A DNA stretch of 43,344 nt from an uncultured Faecalibacterium sp. (GTDB taxonomy: Bacteria; Bacillota; Clostridia; Oscillospirales; Ruminococcaceae). Positions 1-7,870 of the stretch are shown in pieces. The first letter of the stretch is position 1; the number at the start of each line of letters is the position of its first letter. Under the pieces are notes generated by a model. That model saw nothing but the letters and a program-made list of their open reading frames with translations. It had not been told where the DNA came from and did not search any database. A program made the position numbers and the translations under genes. Where the stretch lies: contig CAKTBG010000025.1 of the NCBI GenBank assembly GCA_934533135.1, positions 1-43,344 on the forward strand. Reading direction: 5' to 3'.

Positions 1-510
1 GTAGACCATCCACTCCCGCTGGTCTTCCCCCGAGCCGGTGGTGTACCAGACGATGTACACCGGGTAGGAAAGATTCTTGGTGTAATCCTCATCCTGAAAA
101 CAGGTGACGTCGCGGGGTTCCCCCTCGCCGGTATCCAGCGCGGCAAACTGTGCGGCATACTCTGCGTATTCCTCCACGGTCTCGTCGGTCCGCAGAGACT
201 GGAACGCCATATCCACCACCAGCACCGAGCCGTCCTGCGTCATATCCTCATAGGTGTAGGTGCCGTCCTCGTAGTTCTCGTTCATCAAGTTTTCCATGCT
301 GGTGAAGGGCAGGCCGCCGCCCACCAAGACCGGGATGCTCACGATATCCGAAGAGGCGGGGATCAGGTCTCCCCGGCCATCCTCGGGCGGGATGACCTCG
401 TAGGATCCTGCCGGTTCGGTGTCCATCGTCTTGCCTGCGGTTTCCGAACTGCTGCAGCCGGTCAGGGCAAACACCAGTGCTGCGGCAAGCAAAAGTGCAA
501 TACGTTTCAT
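1..510 (-). CDS. Lipoprotein, 3' part cut off by the left edge
   Basis: An open frame of 170 codons runs off the left edge, so the C-terminus is missing. The start ATG at 510 follows a clear AGGAGG ribosome site. The N-terminus is a lipoprotein signal peptide: MKRIALLLAAALVFALTGCS, with the lipobox LTGC, so Cys-19 should be lipidated and the protein displayed on the outer face of the membrane. The rest is acidic and rich in Tyr, Thr and Asp, with no domain I recognise. It is the last visible gene of a run of five exported or membrane proteins with 3-38 nt gaps, so it is probably co-transcribed with them. Function unknown. Confidence 0.85.
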   Translation of the reverse strand, partial: MKRIALLLAAALVFALTGCSSSETAGKTMDTEPAGSYEVIPPEDGRGDLIPASSDIVSIPVLVGGGLPFTSMENLMNENYEDGTYTYEDMTQDGSVLVVDMAFQSLRTDETVEEYAEYAAQFAALDTGEGEPRDVTCFQDEDYTKNLSYPVYIVWYTTGSGEDQREWMVY

Positions 511-527
511 GTTGGGTTCCTCCTGTT

Positions 528-1370
528 TCAGAAAAGCTCTGTATTCTGCGCCACGGCTTCCATCAGGTCTTTCATCCGGTCAACCGAATCCTGAAAACTG
601 CGGCGATACTCGTCTATGATCTTGGGGTCGATGTCTTTGGAGACCGCCATGATCTTCTGGTCGGTGGCAAGGGCGGCGTACATCAGATCCCCCCGAAAAC
701 TCATCCGCAGCTCCCGGGCATCCACAGCCCTCCGCAGCTGCTGCTCCCAGTTTTCCAGCTCCGGACCAAAGCCGGGGCGGGGGCTTCCGGGCAGGACGAA
801 GGAATCCTGCAGCACCGGCCTGCGCATCCGGCAGACCAGAAACAGCCCCTGAAAGATCGTTTTGGAGCAGGTGCGCGTGTGATGGGGGTTATCGGGCATG
901 GGATCCCGCTCCTCCCAAACGTGGGTCAGGGTGGTGTTGTGCATCGCAAAGGGGATGCCCCGATAGCTGCCCTCGTAGCTGCCGTGGGCACTGGCAGATT
1001 CCCATTCCTCCGGGAAAAGCCCGGAGCTGCGCACCAGTTCATTGCGCATCGCCCACTGCTTATGCTCCGGCTGCGGGCCGAATGCCTCCTGCAGGGCGGC
1101 CAGAAACCCATCCCCCAGCTGACTGAGGATCAGGGCACTTTGCAGGGCATGGATCCATTGGATCAGAAACACCGCCGCAACGATCACCAGCACCACGATG
1201 GCACAGCCTGCCGAGAAACTTTGCAGCAGGATGCCTGCAAGGACGCCCAGCACGGCACCTGCGATGCAGCCATAGGCGCAGAGGTTGGCCAGATGCCCGT
1301 AGAACAGGATGCGGCGGGCAAGCTCCTCGTCCGGCATTTTTTCCTGCAGCGTACGGTTCCGCGTTTTCAT
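528..1370 (-). CDS. DUF3137-like membrane protein
   Basis: A 280-residue protein with two adjacent hydrophobic helices near residues 25-75 and a long soluble C-terminal part. The segment around residues 130-185 reads like the DUF3137 family core: a G-Y/S-x-G-x-P-F strand (SYRGIPFAMHNTTLTH), then a TIFQGLFLV strand. Family function is not known; members are often described as membrane-associated, with a tail resembling lipid or ligand-binding sheets. It lies 15 nt downstream of the secreted protein at 1386 and 17 nt upstream of the lipoprotein at 510, so it belongs to the same transcription unit. The family call rests on motif resemblance only. Confidence 0.75.
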   Translation of the reverse strand: MKTRNRTLQEKMPDEELARRILFYGHLANLCAYGCIAGAVLGVLAGILLQSFSAGCAIVVLVIVAAVFLIQWIHALQSALILSQLGDGFLAALQEAFGPQPEHKQWAMRNELVRSSGLFPEEWESASAHGSYEGSYRGIPFAMHNTTLTHVWEERDPMPDNPHHTRTCSKTIFQGLFLVCRMRRPVLQDSFVLPGSPRPGFGPELENWEQQLRRAVDARELRMSFRGDLMYAALATDQKIMAVSKDIDPKIIDEYRRSFQDSVDRMKDLMEAVAQNTELF

Positions 1371-1385
1371 ACTGCATCACTCCCG

Positions 1386-1979
1386 TCAGCACCAGACGGT
1401 GCTGCTTACCTTTTTCCCCATCTTCTCCGCCTTCTCGTAGCCCTTGTTTTCCGGCACAAAGAAGGTCTTTGCCATCACCTTGTCGTGGTCGGTATCCCAA
1501 TAGATCACCGTCCACATATAGGCGTCCATCGCATTGTTCCACAGATAGCCCCGCATGGTGGCGATGCGATTGGCCGCATTGCTCTCGTCTACGACCTCCC
1601 ACGAGGTATCCGGCCACTGGCCGCCGTACAACTCCTTGAAATCATACTCAAGATATTCGCCTGCATAATCCAGAACAAAGTCGTCATCGGAGTCCAGATA
1701 GTTTAAATACGCATCCGTGACTTCCCGGCAGACCGCATAGCCGCAGTCGTTCCATTCCGGGTTCACCACCACAAGTGCGTCCTCCAGAACGTCCAGCACA
1801 TAATACTCGTAGGGATAGTAGGTCTGCACATGAACGGTCTTATCCTTGACGTGCATTCGGTTGCCTTTGTCGGTAAAGGTCAGGTTGTGCTCGGACGAAG
1901 CATAGGCACTGAGAGCCAGCGTCATCGTCAGCAGCGCAGCTGCAAACAGCCCGAGGGTACGTTTCATGGTCGTTTTCAT
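1386..1979 (-). CDS. Secreted protein of unknown function
   Basis: A 197-residue protein with a Sec signal peptide (basic start, hydrophobic core LFAAALLTMTLALS, AYAS cleavage region near residue 27). The start at 1979 is preceded by GGGAGG at 8 nt spacing; the alternative Met-5 has no better site. The mature part is acidic and very rich in Tyr, Trp and Asp. It contains a segment with alternating aspartates (LDSDDDFVLDYAGEYLEYDF) and ends in a lone Cys. I do not recognise the family. Its neighbours are all exported or membrane proteins, so a role at the cell surface is likely, but this is inferred from context. Confidence 0.75.
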   Translation of the reverse strand: MKTTMKRTLGLFAAALLTMTLALSAYASSEHNLTFTDKGNRMHVKDKTVHVQTYYPYEYYVLDVLEDALVVVNPEWNDCGYAVCREVTDAYLNYLDSDDDFVLDYAGEYLEYDFKELYGGQWPDTSWEVVDESNAANRIATMRGYLWNNAMDAYMWTVIYWDTDHDKVMAKTFFVPENKGYEKAEKMGKKVSSTVWC

Positions 1980-2017
1980 AAAATTGCCTCCCTTTTTCAG
2001 AATGGTTTCAGCTCTTG

Positions 2018-2455
2018 TCAGGACGGAACCGCCCGGAAGAGCCCGGTCTCCGGATCCCAGCAGAACAGCAGCTCCAGCGTTCCTTCTTCCTGCGAAAAGC
2101 GGAGCAGGACATCGCTGCTGCCGTCGCCGTTCCGGTCTGTGGTCTCCATCCCGAGATAGTGCTTCTCCGCATTTTCCACAGACACCGGGTAGACCAGCTC
2201 TGCCAGCAGCACCTGACTTTCGGTGTCATAGTAGAGGGTCGTATCCTGTGTGTGGACGCAGGCGCAGAAAGCGATGCTCTCCCCGCCCTGTACCAGCGTG
2301 CCCGCGTCGTCGATGATGCCCCATGTACGCCAGTCGCTTCCAGCAATGTTCTCCTCCGGCGGATCCGCTCCCGGCATCGCCGGTGCCGGGCGGAAGATCC
2401 ACCCAAGCAGCAGGAGCAAAAGTGCTGCCAGCAGGATGCCCCGTTGTTTTTTCAT
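2018..2455 (-). CDS. Small secreted or membrane-anchored protein with an EF-hand-like loop
   Basis: A 145-residue protein beginning MKKQRGILLAALLLLLLGWIF, an uncleaved anchor or signal sequence. Near residue 108 the loop DRNGDGSSDVLLRF resembles a dockerin or FG-GAP calcium loop (DxNxDGxxD), followed by a short beta-rich tail. It starts 3 nt after the stop of the upstream lipoprotein gene, so translation is probably coupled. No enzyme motif was seen. It may be a calcium-stabilised accessory protein of the same surface system. Function unknown. Confidence 0.72.
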   Translation of the reverse strand: MKKQRGILLAALLLLLLGWIFRPAPAMPGADPPEENIAGSDWRTWGIIDDAGTLVQGGESIAFCACVHTQDTTLYYDTESQVLLAELVYPVSVENAEKHYLGMETTDRNGDGSSDVLLRFSQEEGTLELLFCWDPETGLFRAVPS

Positions 2456-2458
2456 GTT

Positions 2459-3277
2459 TTACCACCTGTTGTTGAAGAGCAGATCGGACCCGTTCAGGCT
2501 CAGGGTGCTGACGTCCTCCCCCACATCGCCCGGATGCTCATTGGGGATCAGGACTGCGGTGTCCTCGGTGCCGTCATCCCAGAAAAGGCTCACGGCATCG
2601 CCGTCCACCATCCACCGGCCGGTATACACGCTGTCGGCATCAAAGCCGTAGAAACCGTCGCCCAGATCTTTCTGCGCATACAGGATGAAGCCGTGGTTGG
2701 GGTAGAAATTGAGGTACAAGTGTTCTTCGTCCAGCCGCCACTGCCGGTACATCAACACACAGGCGTTGTGCAGATCCACATCCTCCGTCTGGTCGGAGCG
2801 GATGTAGTAGCTCGGGAAAGAGCTTGCATTTCCGACCAGAAACGCTCTGCCGTCCTCGATGATCTCCACGCTGTTGAAGACGTTTTCCTCCATCTGAAGG
2901 CTCAAAAAGCCCACATCGTCGGGGCCGATGTCAAACCCCTCCATGCTGTAGGACATCCCTTTCATGGGATAGGCCGTGTAGGTGTCCTCGGTGGAACCGT
3001 ATTCGCCGTGCATCTCCACTGTGCCGTCGGACGCAATGTGGTACCAGTTTTCTGAGGTGTAGTCTCCCCGCTCATACCAGATCCAGTCGTCCAGTGCTTC
3101 GGTCTGCTCGTCGCTCAGGCCGGTCACAGAGGCTGCATCCAGATCTTCGGCAGAATACGGAGCTTCCTCCGCTGCCGATCCGGAGGAGGGCTCTGCAGCT
3201 TCTCCTCCGCAGGCAGAAAGGCCGATGCACCCGGCCAGCAGCAGGCTCAGAGCCGCGATCGTTTTTCTCTGTTTCAT
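2459..3277 (-). CDS. Lipoprotein, first gene of the surface-protein run
   Basis: A 272-residue lipoprotein. The start chosen is the Met at 3277 because GAGGAGG lies just upstream and the signal peptide then begins MKQRKTIAALSLLLAG; the frame is open further up but without a ribosome site. The lipobox is LSAC, with the lipidated Cys near residue 23, followed by a Gly/Ser/Glu linker (GGEAAEPSSGSAAEEAP). The body is acidic and beta-rich, with repeated GxxYxG-type turns and a segment resembling lipocalin-like domains that read out a total score (VYTGRWMVDGDAVSLFWDDG). The gene heads the five-gene unit and is preceded by an RNA hairpin. Exact function unknown. Confidence 0.8.
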   Translation of the reverse strand: MKQRKTIAALSLLLAGCIGLSACGGEAAEPSSGSAAEEAPYSAEDLDAASVTGLSDEQTEALDDWIWYERGDYTSENWYHIASDGTVEMHGEYGSTEDTYTAYPMKGMSYSMEGFDIGPDDVGFLSLQMEENVFNSVEIIEDGRAFLVGNASSFPSYYIRSDQTEDVDLHNACVLMYRQWRLDEEHLYLNFYPNHGFILYAQKDLGDGFYGFDADSVYTGRWMVDGDAVSLFWDDGTEDTAVLIPNEHPGDVGEDVSTLSLNGSDLLFNNRW

Positions 3278-3322
3278 CTTATTCCTCCTCTCTTTTCCGG
3301 AATTTTTGTTCAGATAAAACAA

Positions 3323-3361
3323 AAAGATCCACGTTACACCTTTACTGTAGCGCAGATCTTT
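3323..3361 (-). terminator. Terminator-like hairpin, possible attenuator
   Basis: Arms AAAGATC and GATCTTT enclose a further CGTTAC/GTAGCG stem, followed on the minus strand by TTTTTGTTTT. It lies 94 nt after the glycine-rich gene and only 45 nt before the lipoprotein start at 3277. It may end the upstream transcript or act as a leader attenuator, because little room is left for a separate promoter. Confidence 0.6.
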
Positions 3362-3373
3362 CCAAAATACCAT

Positions 3374-3386
3374 TAACCTGAGGTTA
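3374..3386. promoter_or_regulatory. 13 bp perfect palindrome, candidate operator
   Basis: TAACC-TGA-GGTTA is a perfect inverted repeat in the gap upstream of the lipoprotein run. It has the form of a dimeric regulator site (for example MerR-type). No matching promoter spacing could be assigned with confidence, so the role is inferred. Confidence 0.35.
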
Positions 3387-3454
3387 GTTTTTCACGCAGC
3401 CTTCTCTCCATCCGACAAAGCGGTGCAAGGGCGGTGTCCGCCATGGGGATCGTC

Positions 3455-3658
3455 TCAGCTTCCCATCCCAAGCAGGATCAGCACGACCACCACCGCAATC
3501 GCGATGAGGCAGCCGCAGCCGCTGCCATCTCCCCCGCCGCCGTTGTTGTGGCCGCCGCCACCGCCGGACGAGCCGCCAAAATTGCGGTTGAAGGCCGTCA
3601 TGTACTGAGCATAACCCGTAGAGCCTTTGCCGAAATAGCCGTAATCACCGTTTGCCAT
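3455..3658 (-). CDS. Tiny glycine-rich single-pass membrane protein
   Basis: A 67-residue protein with ACGGAGG at good spacing before the ATG. It has three parts: an aromatic N-terminus with YGYF, YAQY and NRNFGG; a Gly/Asn/His linker (GGSSGGGGGHNNGGGGDGSG); and a C-terminal membrane helix (CLIAIAVVVVLILLGMGS) preceded by a CGC pair. The layout resembles small tail-anchored Firmicute proteins of unknown function; YjcZ-like sporulation peptides are a possible but unproven comparison. It stands alone between the lipoprotein run and the YitT gene, so context gives no further clue. Confidence 0.65.
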   Translation of the reverse strand: MANGDYGYFGKGSTGYAQYMTAFNRNFGGSSGGGGGHNNGGGGDGSGCGCLIAIAVVVVLILLGMGS

Positions 3659-3763
3659 TGTATTTTCCTCCGTTTGAAGGGTGTTTTGCTTCTTACAATG
3701 TGATTTTACCAGCTGTGGTGTCCAATAAAGATCTCTTTCAAATTTTCCCTACAGCTCCGGCGG

Positions 3764-4621
3764 TCAGATCTTAGGCTGATACTGCATACCGGACACATGG
3801 TAAATGGTGACAAAGGCCTTGGGATCCTCCCGGTTGATGAAGTTCATCAGCTTCTGATACTCGCTCTTGTTCACGATGGTAATGATCTCGTTGTGCTTTT
3901 CCAGATTGTACGCGCCGATGGCCTCGTACATGGTCGCGCCGCTGTGCAGGTCGTGAATGATGAACTGCCGCAGTGCCTCCTCTTTTTCGGTGATGATGCA
4001 GACACGGCGTTTGATGCTGTTGTCAAAGATAAAATGATCCAGCACGATGCCGTTGAAATAGGTGCCCAGAATGCTCAGAACCACCGTTTTCTTATCATAG
4101 ACCAGTGCTGCGGAAAGTGCCACGCACATCCCCGACAGCGACATGGCTTTTCCCAATTCCATGTGCAGGTACTTGTTCATGATTTTTGCCACGATATCCA
4201 GCCCACCGGAGGATGCGTTGCGGTTGAACAAGATGCTCATCCCAATGCTGACCACCAGAATATAGCACACCACATCCAGCTCCTGACTGCCGGTCATAGA
4301 GCCAAACGCCGGGAACAGTTTTTCAAACAATCCCAGAAATACCGGCAGCAGCACGCTGGTGTAAACGGTCTTTGCGCCAAATTCTCTGCCGCAGGTAAAG
4401 AACCCGAGGATGAGCAGCACAACGTTCAGGAGCATCGTAATGACCGACAAGGGCAGCGGCACAAAATTGGACAGCACGATGCCAAGGCCGGAAATGCTGC
4501 TGACGGATGTATGGCTCGGCACCAGAAAAAAGTAGACGCCCGCCGCAACGATCGCCACCGCCCCGGTCAGGACTGCCGTCTCTTTCAGAATTGCGCCGGT
4601 CTTTGCTTTTATGTCGTTCAT
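3764..4621 (-). CDS. YitT family membrane protein (DUF161/DUF2179)
   Basis: A 285-residue membrane protein with five or six helices in the first 190 residues and a soluble C-terminal DUF2179-type domain (ITEKEEALRQFIIHDLHSGAT, then a second strand set ending ISGMQYQ-like as VSGMQYQPKI). The motif ASSGGLDIVAKIMNK in the middle matches the GG.DIIA signature of the family. YitT proteins are widespread in Firmicutes; their transport role is assumed but not shown. A GGAGG site precedes the ATG at 4621 and a TATACT -10 box lies at 4656-4661. The gene is monocistronic, bounded by a terminator at 4695-4735 upstream. Confidence 0.9.
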   Translation of the reverse strand: MNDIKAKTGAILKETAVLTGAVAIVAAGVYFFLVPSHTSVSSISGLGIVLSNFVPLPLSVITMLLNVVLLILGFFTCGREFGAKTVYTSVLLPVFLGLFEKLFPAFGSMTGSQELDVVCYILVVSIGMSILFNRNASSGGLDIVAKIMNKYLHMELGKAMSLSGMCVALSAALVYDKKTVVLSILGTYFNGIVLDHFIFDNSIKRRVCIITEKEEALRQFIIHDLHSGATMYEAIGAYNLEKHNEIITIVNKSEYQKLMNFINREDPKAFVTIYHVSGMQYQPKI

Positions 4622-4694
4622 CTTTGTTCCTCCAGAATCAAATTATTTTCAACACAGTATACCATGGTTTTTCCATTTCGGAAAGAACCTGTAC

Positions 4695-4735
4695 AAAAAA
4701 ATCCCTGCGGGCATCCAACGCTCGCAGGGATTTTT
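4695..4735. terminator. Bidirectional terminator hairpin
   Basis: ATCCCTGCG and CGCAGGGAT form a perfect 9 bp stem with an A-run before and a T-run after, so it can stop transcripts in either direction. On the minus strand it ends the phosphatase transcript ahead of the yitT-like gene. Confidence 0.85.
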
Positions 4736-4822
4736 GTGTTCGGATCGGTTTGTGAAATGCTGTGTCAGCCGCCTTTGCTCCGAATACGAATGTGTACCCG
4801 AAAGATTGCGCTGCCCCCGTTT

Positions 4823-5282
4823 TCAGAGTGTTTCCATACGCAGTTCTTCCAAAAGGGCGGTGCAGCCCTCCAGCACATCCCGCCATGTGGCCTCAAAATC
4901 CCCGGTATACCACGGGTCCCACGTCACCGGGGCGGCGGGTATGATCCATCAACAGTGAGACCTTATGCTCCGGGTCACTGCCCACGAAGCGGGTCATATT
5001 GCGCAGATTGTTGTGATCCATGGCGATCAGATGATCGTAGGTTTCATAATCCCGCCGGGTCATCTGCCGGGCGGTCTTGCCTGCGCAGGAGATGTCGTGC
5101 TCGGCCAGCTTCCGCCGGGCAGGTGGATAGACCGGATTGCCGATCTCCTCGGTGCTGGTGGCCGCCGATGCAATTTCAAACTGCCCGGAAAGCCCAGCCT
5201 TTGCTGCAAGATCTTTCATTACAAATTCCGCCATCGGGCTGCGGCAGATATTGCCGTGGCAAATAAACAGTATTTTTATCAT
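4823..5282 (-). pseudogene. Low-molecular-weight protein tyrosine phosphatase, frameshifted
   Basis: The N-terminus carries the complete P-loop CHGNICRSPMAE (CX4-5RS, Cys near residue 8) and the usual family order up to SLLMDHTRRPGDV. At that point the frame runs into GPVVYRGF and a TGA at 4893. One base further over, the frame continues as DPWYTGDFEATWRDVLEGC and ends TALLEELRMETL at 4823, exactly the family C-terminus. A single-base gain or two-base loss near 4914 therefore separates the P-loop from the catalytic acid Asp in the DPWY motif. The start Met at 5282 has GGAG upstream. Homologues dephosphorylate tyrosine or arginine (Wzb, YwlE). Either the gene is dead or the sequence has an error here. 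Confidence 0.85.
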
Positions 5283-5418
5283 ATTCTTACAACTCCGTTT
5301 TTGCTTTGTATTTCTTCTCAAATGCCCAATATTGCAGGTTTTTTTCAGCATTTCCGGTTGCAGTGGCAGCTTCTGCAAGATACTAGGTTACATCGTCCAA
5401 CCCCTTCATTTCCCCGCT

Positions 5419-5889
5419 TCACAGGATATACTCCATCTGCCGTTCCTTTGTTTTCATGCCCATCTTTTCGTAAAAGTGCTCTGCCGAAGTATTCCCTGTC
5501 CAGACGTTCAGCGTCACCTCATAGCAGCCCAGTTCTTTTGCCTGCTGCTTCACATATTCAAACAGGCTTTCCCCGATGTGCTGTCCCCGTGCCTGCTGGT
5601 CAACGCACAAATCGTCGATGAACAGCGACGTAAAGGGCACCATATTGGTGGAAAAGGGCTGTTCCCTGCGCTGACAGAAGGCGTATCCCACGCACACATC
5701 GTTCTCGTTTACCGCAACGTAGATGGGTTTATCCTCCTGCTTCAAAAGCTCTGCCAGCTCGCAGACGGTGTACTTGGTGGTGCCGGGGATAAAAATATCC
5801 GGGCGGATCTCTGCATGGATTTGCAGCACCTGCCCCAGCAGCACAAGAAGTCTTGGAATATCTTTTTCCTCTGCTTTCCGAATCTTCAT
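5419..5889 (-). CDS. GNAT family N-acetyltransferase
   Basis: A 156-residue protein, usual for a single GNAT domain. It opens MKIRKAEEKDIPRLLVL (motif C/N-terminal strand), has LFIDDLCVDQQARGQHIGESL as the acetyl-CoA binding motif A (R/Q-x-x-G-x-G/A variant RGQHIG), and ends with the motif B region NTSAEHFYEKMGMKTK. The substrate cannot be told. The Met at 5889 was chosen because the family motif starts there and GGGAAAG lies upstream; the longer open frame has no family similarity. A TATAAT box lies at 5945-5950 on the same strand, so the gene is probably transcribed alone, 136 nt before the phosphatase gene. Confidence 0.85.
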   Translation of the reverse strand: MKIRKAEEKDIPRLLVLLGQVLQIHAEIRPDIFIPGTTKYTVCELAELLKQEDKPIYVAVNENDVCVGYAFCQRREQPFSTNMVPFTSLFIDDLCVDQQARGQHIGESLFEYVKQQAKELGCYEVTLNVWTGNTSAEHFYEKMGMKTKERQMEYIL

Positions 5890-6063
5890 TTCACTTTCCC
5901 ACTTTCTCGGAGCCGCTCGATTTCCTGCGGCGGTTCCTGCAAAAATTATACCACGTTTTCCGCCAAAACGGTATAGGGCGAACCGGCCGTCCGTTCTCTT
6001 TTTGTCCGCCTCCCCCGCCCTTGCTTTGCGTTCCGCTCTGGCGGTTGCGCGCTCTGCTTCCAA

Positions 6064-6105
6064 CAAAAAAAGATAGACACTCCCCTTTTGCGGAAATGTC
6101 TATCT
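6064..6105 (-). terminator. Terminator of the fatty-acid operon
   Basis: On the minus strand AGATAGACA and TGTCTATCT form a 9 bp stem followed by TTTTTTT, 33 nt after the fabZ stop. It closes the ten-gene operon. Confidence 0.9.
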
Positions 6106-6137
6106 CGTTTTACTTCAGATTCTTTTGCAGATGTGGT

Positions 6138-6614
6138 TCAGGATTCCGGATCCCGTTCGGTCAGCACAAAGGTCAGCTCTGCGGTCGCAGCACATTTGCC
6201 GTCCACATAGGCCGAGGCCTTGCCCACTCCCACGGGGCCGTGCTGTTCCACCAGTTCACAGTGGAGGGTCAGCACATCGCCGGGAACGACCTGTTTGCGG
6301 AAGCGGGCACTCTTGATGCCGCCGAAGAGAGCCAGCTTGCCTTTGTTTTCGGGCAGGCTCAGGGCGGCGACTGCCCCGGTCTGCGCCAGTGCCTCGAGGA
6401 TGAGCACCCCCGGCATGACCGGCTGACCCGGGAAATGGCCGCAGAAGAATTCCTCATTGCGGGAGACGCACTTCCGGCCGATGGCCCACTGACCCGGCTC
6501 GTAATCGAGGATGCGATCCACCAGCGCAAAGGGATAACGGTGCGGCAGCAGGGCGGCGATCTGCTCACTGTTCAGAGCATTCGCGTGCTCCCGCACGGTG
6601 CGCGGTTCTGCCAT
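6138..6614 (-). CDS. fabZ: 3-hydroxyacyl-ACP dehydratase FabZ
   Basis: FabZ removes water from 3-hydroxyacyl-ACP to give trans-2-enoyl-ACP, the third step of each elongation round in the cytoplasm. The 158-residue length fits a single hotdog fold. LLPHRYPF near residue 22 is the family signature; the catalytic pair is His-60 in [12 protein letters not shown] and Glu-74 in VLILEALAQ, 14 residues apart as in known FabZ. It is the last gene of the operon, 3 nt after fabF, and is followed by the operon terminator. No FabA or FabM is present in the cluster, so this is the only dehydratase here. Confidence 0.95.
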   Translation of the reverse strand: MAEPRTVREHANALNSEQIAALLPHRYPFALVDRILDYEPGQWAIGRKCVSRNEEFFCGHFPGQPVMPGVLILEALAQTGAVAALSLPENKGKLALFGGIKSARFRKQVVPGDVLTLHCELVEQHGPVGVGKASAYVDGKCAATAELTFVLTERDPES

Positions 6615-6617
6615 CGG

Positions 6618-7856
6618 TCATCCCTCCCATCTGCGCAGGGCGATGCAGGCATTGTGCCCGCCAAAGCCCAAGCTGTTGCTCAGCGCGTAGGTCATGGCCT
6701 GCGGACGACCCGCATTCGGCACATAGTCCAGATCGCACTCCGGGTCGGGCTGCGCGTAATGGATGGTCGGCGGGGCAAACTGATCCCGCAGAGCCAGTGC
6801 CGTGAACACCGCTTCGATGCCGCCCGCACCGCCCAGAAGGTGGCCGGTCATGCTCTTGGTGCTCACCACCGTCATCTCTTTGGCGTGCTCGCCGAACACG
6901 GCATGGATGGCCGCCGTCTCACAGGCATCGTTCATGTGGGTGCCGGTGCCGTGGGCATTGATGTGATCCACCTGCTCCGGTGCGATGCCTGCATCCTGCA
7001 GCACCTGCTTCATGCAGCCGATGGCACCGGTGCCGCCGGGAGCCGGCGCGGTGAAGTGGTAGGCGTCGCAGTTGGCACCGTAACCCACCACCTCGGCATA
7101 GATGTGCGCACCGCGTGCCTTGGCGTGCTCCAGCTCTTCCAGCACCAGAATGCCGCTGCCCTCGCCCATGACGAATCCGCCGCGGCGGGCGTCAAAGGGC
7201 AGGCTGGCTGCGTCCGGATCGGTGGAGGTGGACAGGGCCTTCATGCTGGTAAAGCCGCCGATCCCCAGCTGGCTGATGCAGCTTTCGGTGCCGCCGCAGA
7301 CCATGACCGGCTCGTAGCCATCCCGGATGCGATGGAAAGCATCGCCCACCGCGTTTGTGCCGCCGGCACAGGCGGTGACCGGGCAGGTACACATTCCCTT
7401 CAGGCCAAACCGAATGGCGATCTGCGCAGCCGCCATGTTTGCGATGGCCATGGGAACAAAGTACGGGCTGACCTTCTCCATTCCCTTTTCTTCGCCGCGG
7501 GTATGCTGCTCCTCAATGGTGGGCAGACCGCCGATGCCGCTGGAAACGATGCAGCCGATGGATTCGCCCTCGGCCTCGGTGTCCAGCCCGGAATCCCGGA
7601 TGGCCTCGGCTGCGGCACCCAGTGCCAGCAGCGTAAAGCGCGCCATCTTGCGGGTCTCCTTTTTATCCACGACCGTTTCCGGGTCGAAGCCTTTTACTTC
7701 GCCTGCCAGCTTGCACTTGAAATCGGCGGTGTCAAACTGGGTGATGGGGGCGATGCCGCACTTGCCGGCCTTGGCTGCAGCCCAGCTGTCGGCGGTGTTG
7801 TTGCCAAGAGGGTTCACGGTGCCAAGACCCGTGATGACGACTCTGCGTTTTTCCAT
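6618..7856 (-). CDS. fabF: 3-oxoacyl-ACP synthase II FabF
   Basis: FabF condenses malonyl-ACP with the growing acyl-ACP. The 412-residue protein starts RRVVITGLGTVNPLG, the standard family N-terminus. The Cys-His-His triad is visible: Cys in VTACAGGTNAV, His in NAHGTGTHMND, and His in KSMTGHLLGGAGG. The C-terminus NSLGFGGHNACIALRRW is also canonical. It lies 14 nt downstream of fabG and 3 nt upstream of fabZ. It is the only elongating condensing enzyme in the operon (no FabB), so it probably serves both saturated and unsaturated chains. Confidence 0.97.
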   Translation of the reverse strand: MEKRRVVITGLGTVNPLGNNTADSWAAAKAGKCGIAPITQFDTADFKCKLAGEVKGFDPETVVDKKETRKMARFTLLALGAAAEAIRDSGLDTEAEGESIGCIVSSGIGGLPTIEEQHTRGEEKGMEKVSPYFVPMAIANMAAAQIAIRFGLKGMCTCPVTACAGGTNAVGDAFHRIRDGYEPVMVCGGTESCISQLGIGGFTSMKALSTSTDPDAASLPFDARRGGFVMGEGSGILVLEELEHAKARGAHIYAEVVGYGANCDAYHFTAPAPGGTGAIGCMKQVLQDAGIAPEQVDHINAHGTGTHMNDACETAAIHAVFGEHAKEMTVVSTKSMTGHLLGGAGGIEAVFTALALRDQFAPPTIHYAQPDPECDLDYVPNAGRPQAMTYALSNSLGFGGHNACIALRRWEG

Positions 7857-7870
7857 GAGAAGTTCTCCTT

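Noticed and set aside
4880..4920. Programmed frameshifting in the tyrosine phosphatase
   Set aside because: No slippery heptamer, stimulatory hairpin or internal ribosome site was found at the shift; a mutation or sequence error is simpler.
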